A stretch of DNA of 34,022 bases from Sphingobacteriales bacterium (GTDB taxonomy: Bacteria > Bacteroidota > Bacteroidia > AKYH767-A > OLB10): contig JAJTFW010000002.1 of the NCBI GenBank assembly GCA_021299095.1, positions 202,133 to 236,154 of the forward strand, in the 5' to 3' direction. Position numbers and translations under genes: made by a program. The notes beneath the pieces were generated by a model. That model was not told where the DNA came from. It saw nothing but the letters and a program-made list of their open reading frames with translations, and ran no database searches. This document shows positions 33,975 through 34,022 of the stretch, in pieces (position 1 is the stretch's first letter; every line of letters starts with the position of its first letter).

Positions 33975-34022
33975 TCAACGCATCAAATACATCTTACCCC
34001 AGCCTTTCCGGAAAAAGGGATC
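33975..34022 (-). CDS. Possible C-terminal end of a minus-strand gene (partial)
   Basis: Read on the minus strand from the window edge, the frame gives DPFFRKGWGKMYLMR and a TGA stop at 33975-33977. The residues look like a natural protein end, and a convergent gene directly after pdxA would fit the compact layout, but 15 residues are too few to identify a family or to be sure it is coding. Confidence 0.35.
   Translation of the reverse strand, partial: DPFFRKGWGKMYLMR

Overview
The window looks like the chromosome of a free-living member of the Bacteroidota. The evidence is: two secreted proteins ending in type A sorting domains of the type IX secretion system (T9SS) and a third ending in a type B (CHU_C, gliding-associated) domain; a HU-CCDC81-SPOR protein; an IPExxxVDY-family gene next to pyruvate kinase; DUF983; and promoters of the Bacteroidota form TTG-N19..21-TAnnTTTG, with little sign of Shine-Dalgarno sites. 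Base composition is near 50% GC. I see no rRNA, tRNA, insertion sequence, prophage, CRISPR array or recognisable defence system, and no gene-free stretch longer than about 300 bases.

Region 1 (13-6831, + strand) is the 3' end of a surface-polysaccharide locus. Seven tightly packed genes encode a hexapeptide N-acetyltransferase (WbpD/WlbB type), a Gfo/Idh/MocA sugar oxidase (WbpB/WlbA type), a TviB/WbpO-type UDP-sugar 6-dehydrogenase, GalE, RfbB, a WbpP/TviC-type 4-epimerase and a CpsB/YwqE-type PHP phosphatase. Together they suggest synthesis of acetamido-uronic acid precursors. The expected 3-aminotransferase, glycosyltransferases and exporter are not in the window and may lie upstream.

Region 2 (7036-14195) is mostly housekeeping: a small unknown protein, trpS, a PlsC-type acyltransferase, a BrxA/B-type bacilliredoxin, a PAS-like small protein, a stand-alone response regulator, tadA, an IPExxxVDY protein with pyk, and an M42 aminopeptidase. 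Several units are divergent pairs whose TAnnTTYG boxes lie 4-7 bases from the start codon, which suggests leaderless transcripts.

Region 3 (14301-19139, + strand) is a two-gene unit of large exported proteins. One is a five-haem c-type cytochrome and the other a CRTAC1-like beta-propeller with seven calcium-loop repeats and an ASPIC/UnbV domain. Both end in T9SS type A signals. A bidirectional terminator closes this unit. I find this the most interesting part of the window.

Region 4 (19186-33972) holds, on the minus strand, tyrS, a two-helix membrane protein, a YyaL-type thioredoxin-domain protein and a MacB-like permease; then a + strand SDR gene overlapping a DUF983 gene tail to tail; then the minus-strand group mqnC, CHU_C surface protein, kdsB and HU-SPOR; and finally + strand M17 aminopeptidase and pdxA. 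The last bases may be the C-terminal end of a further minus-strand gene.
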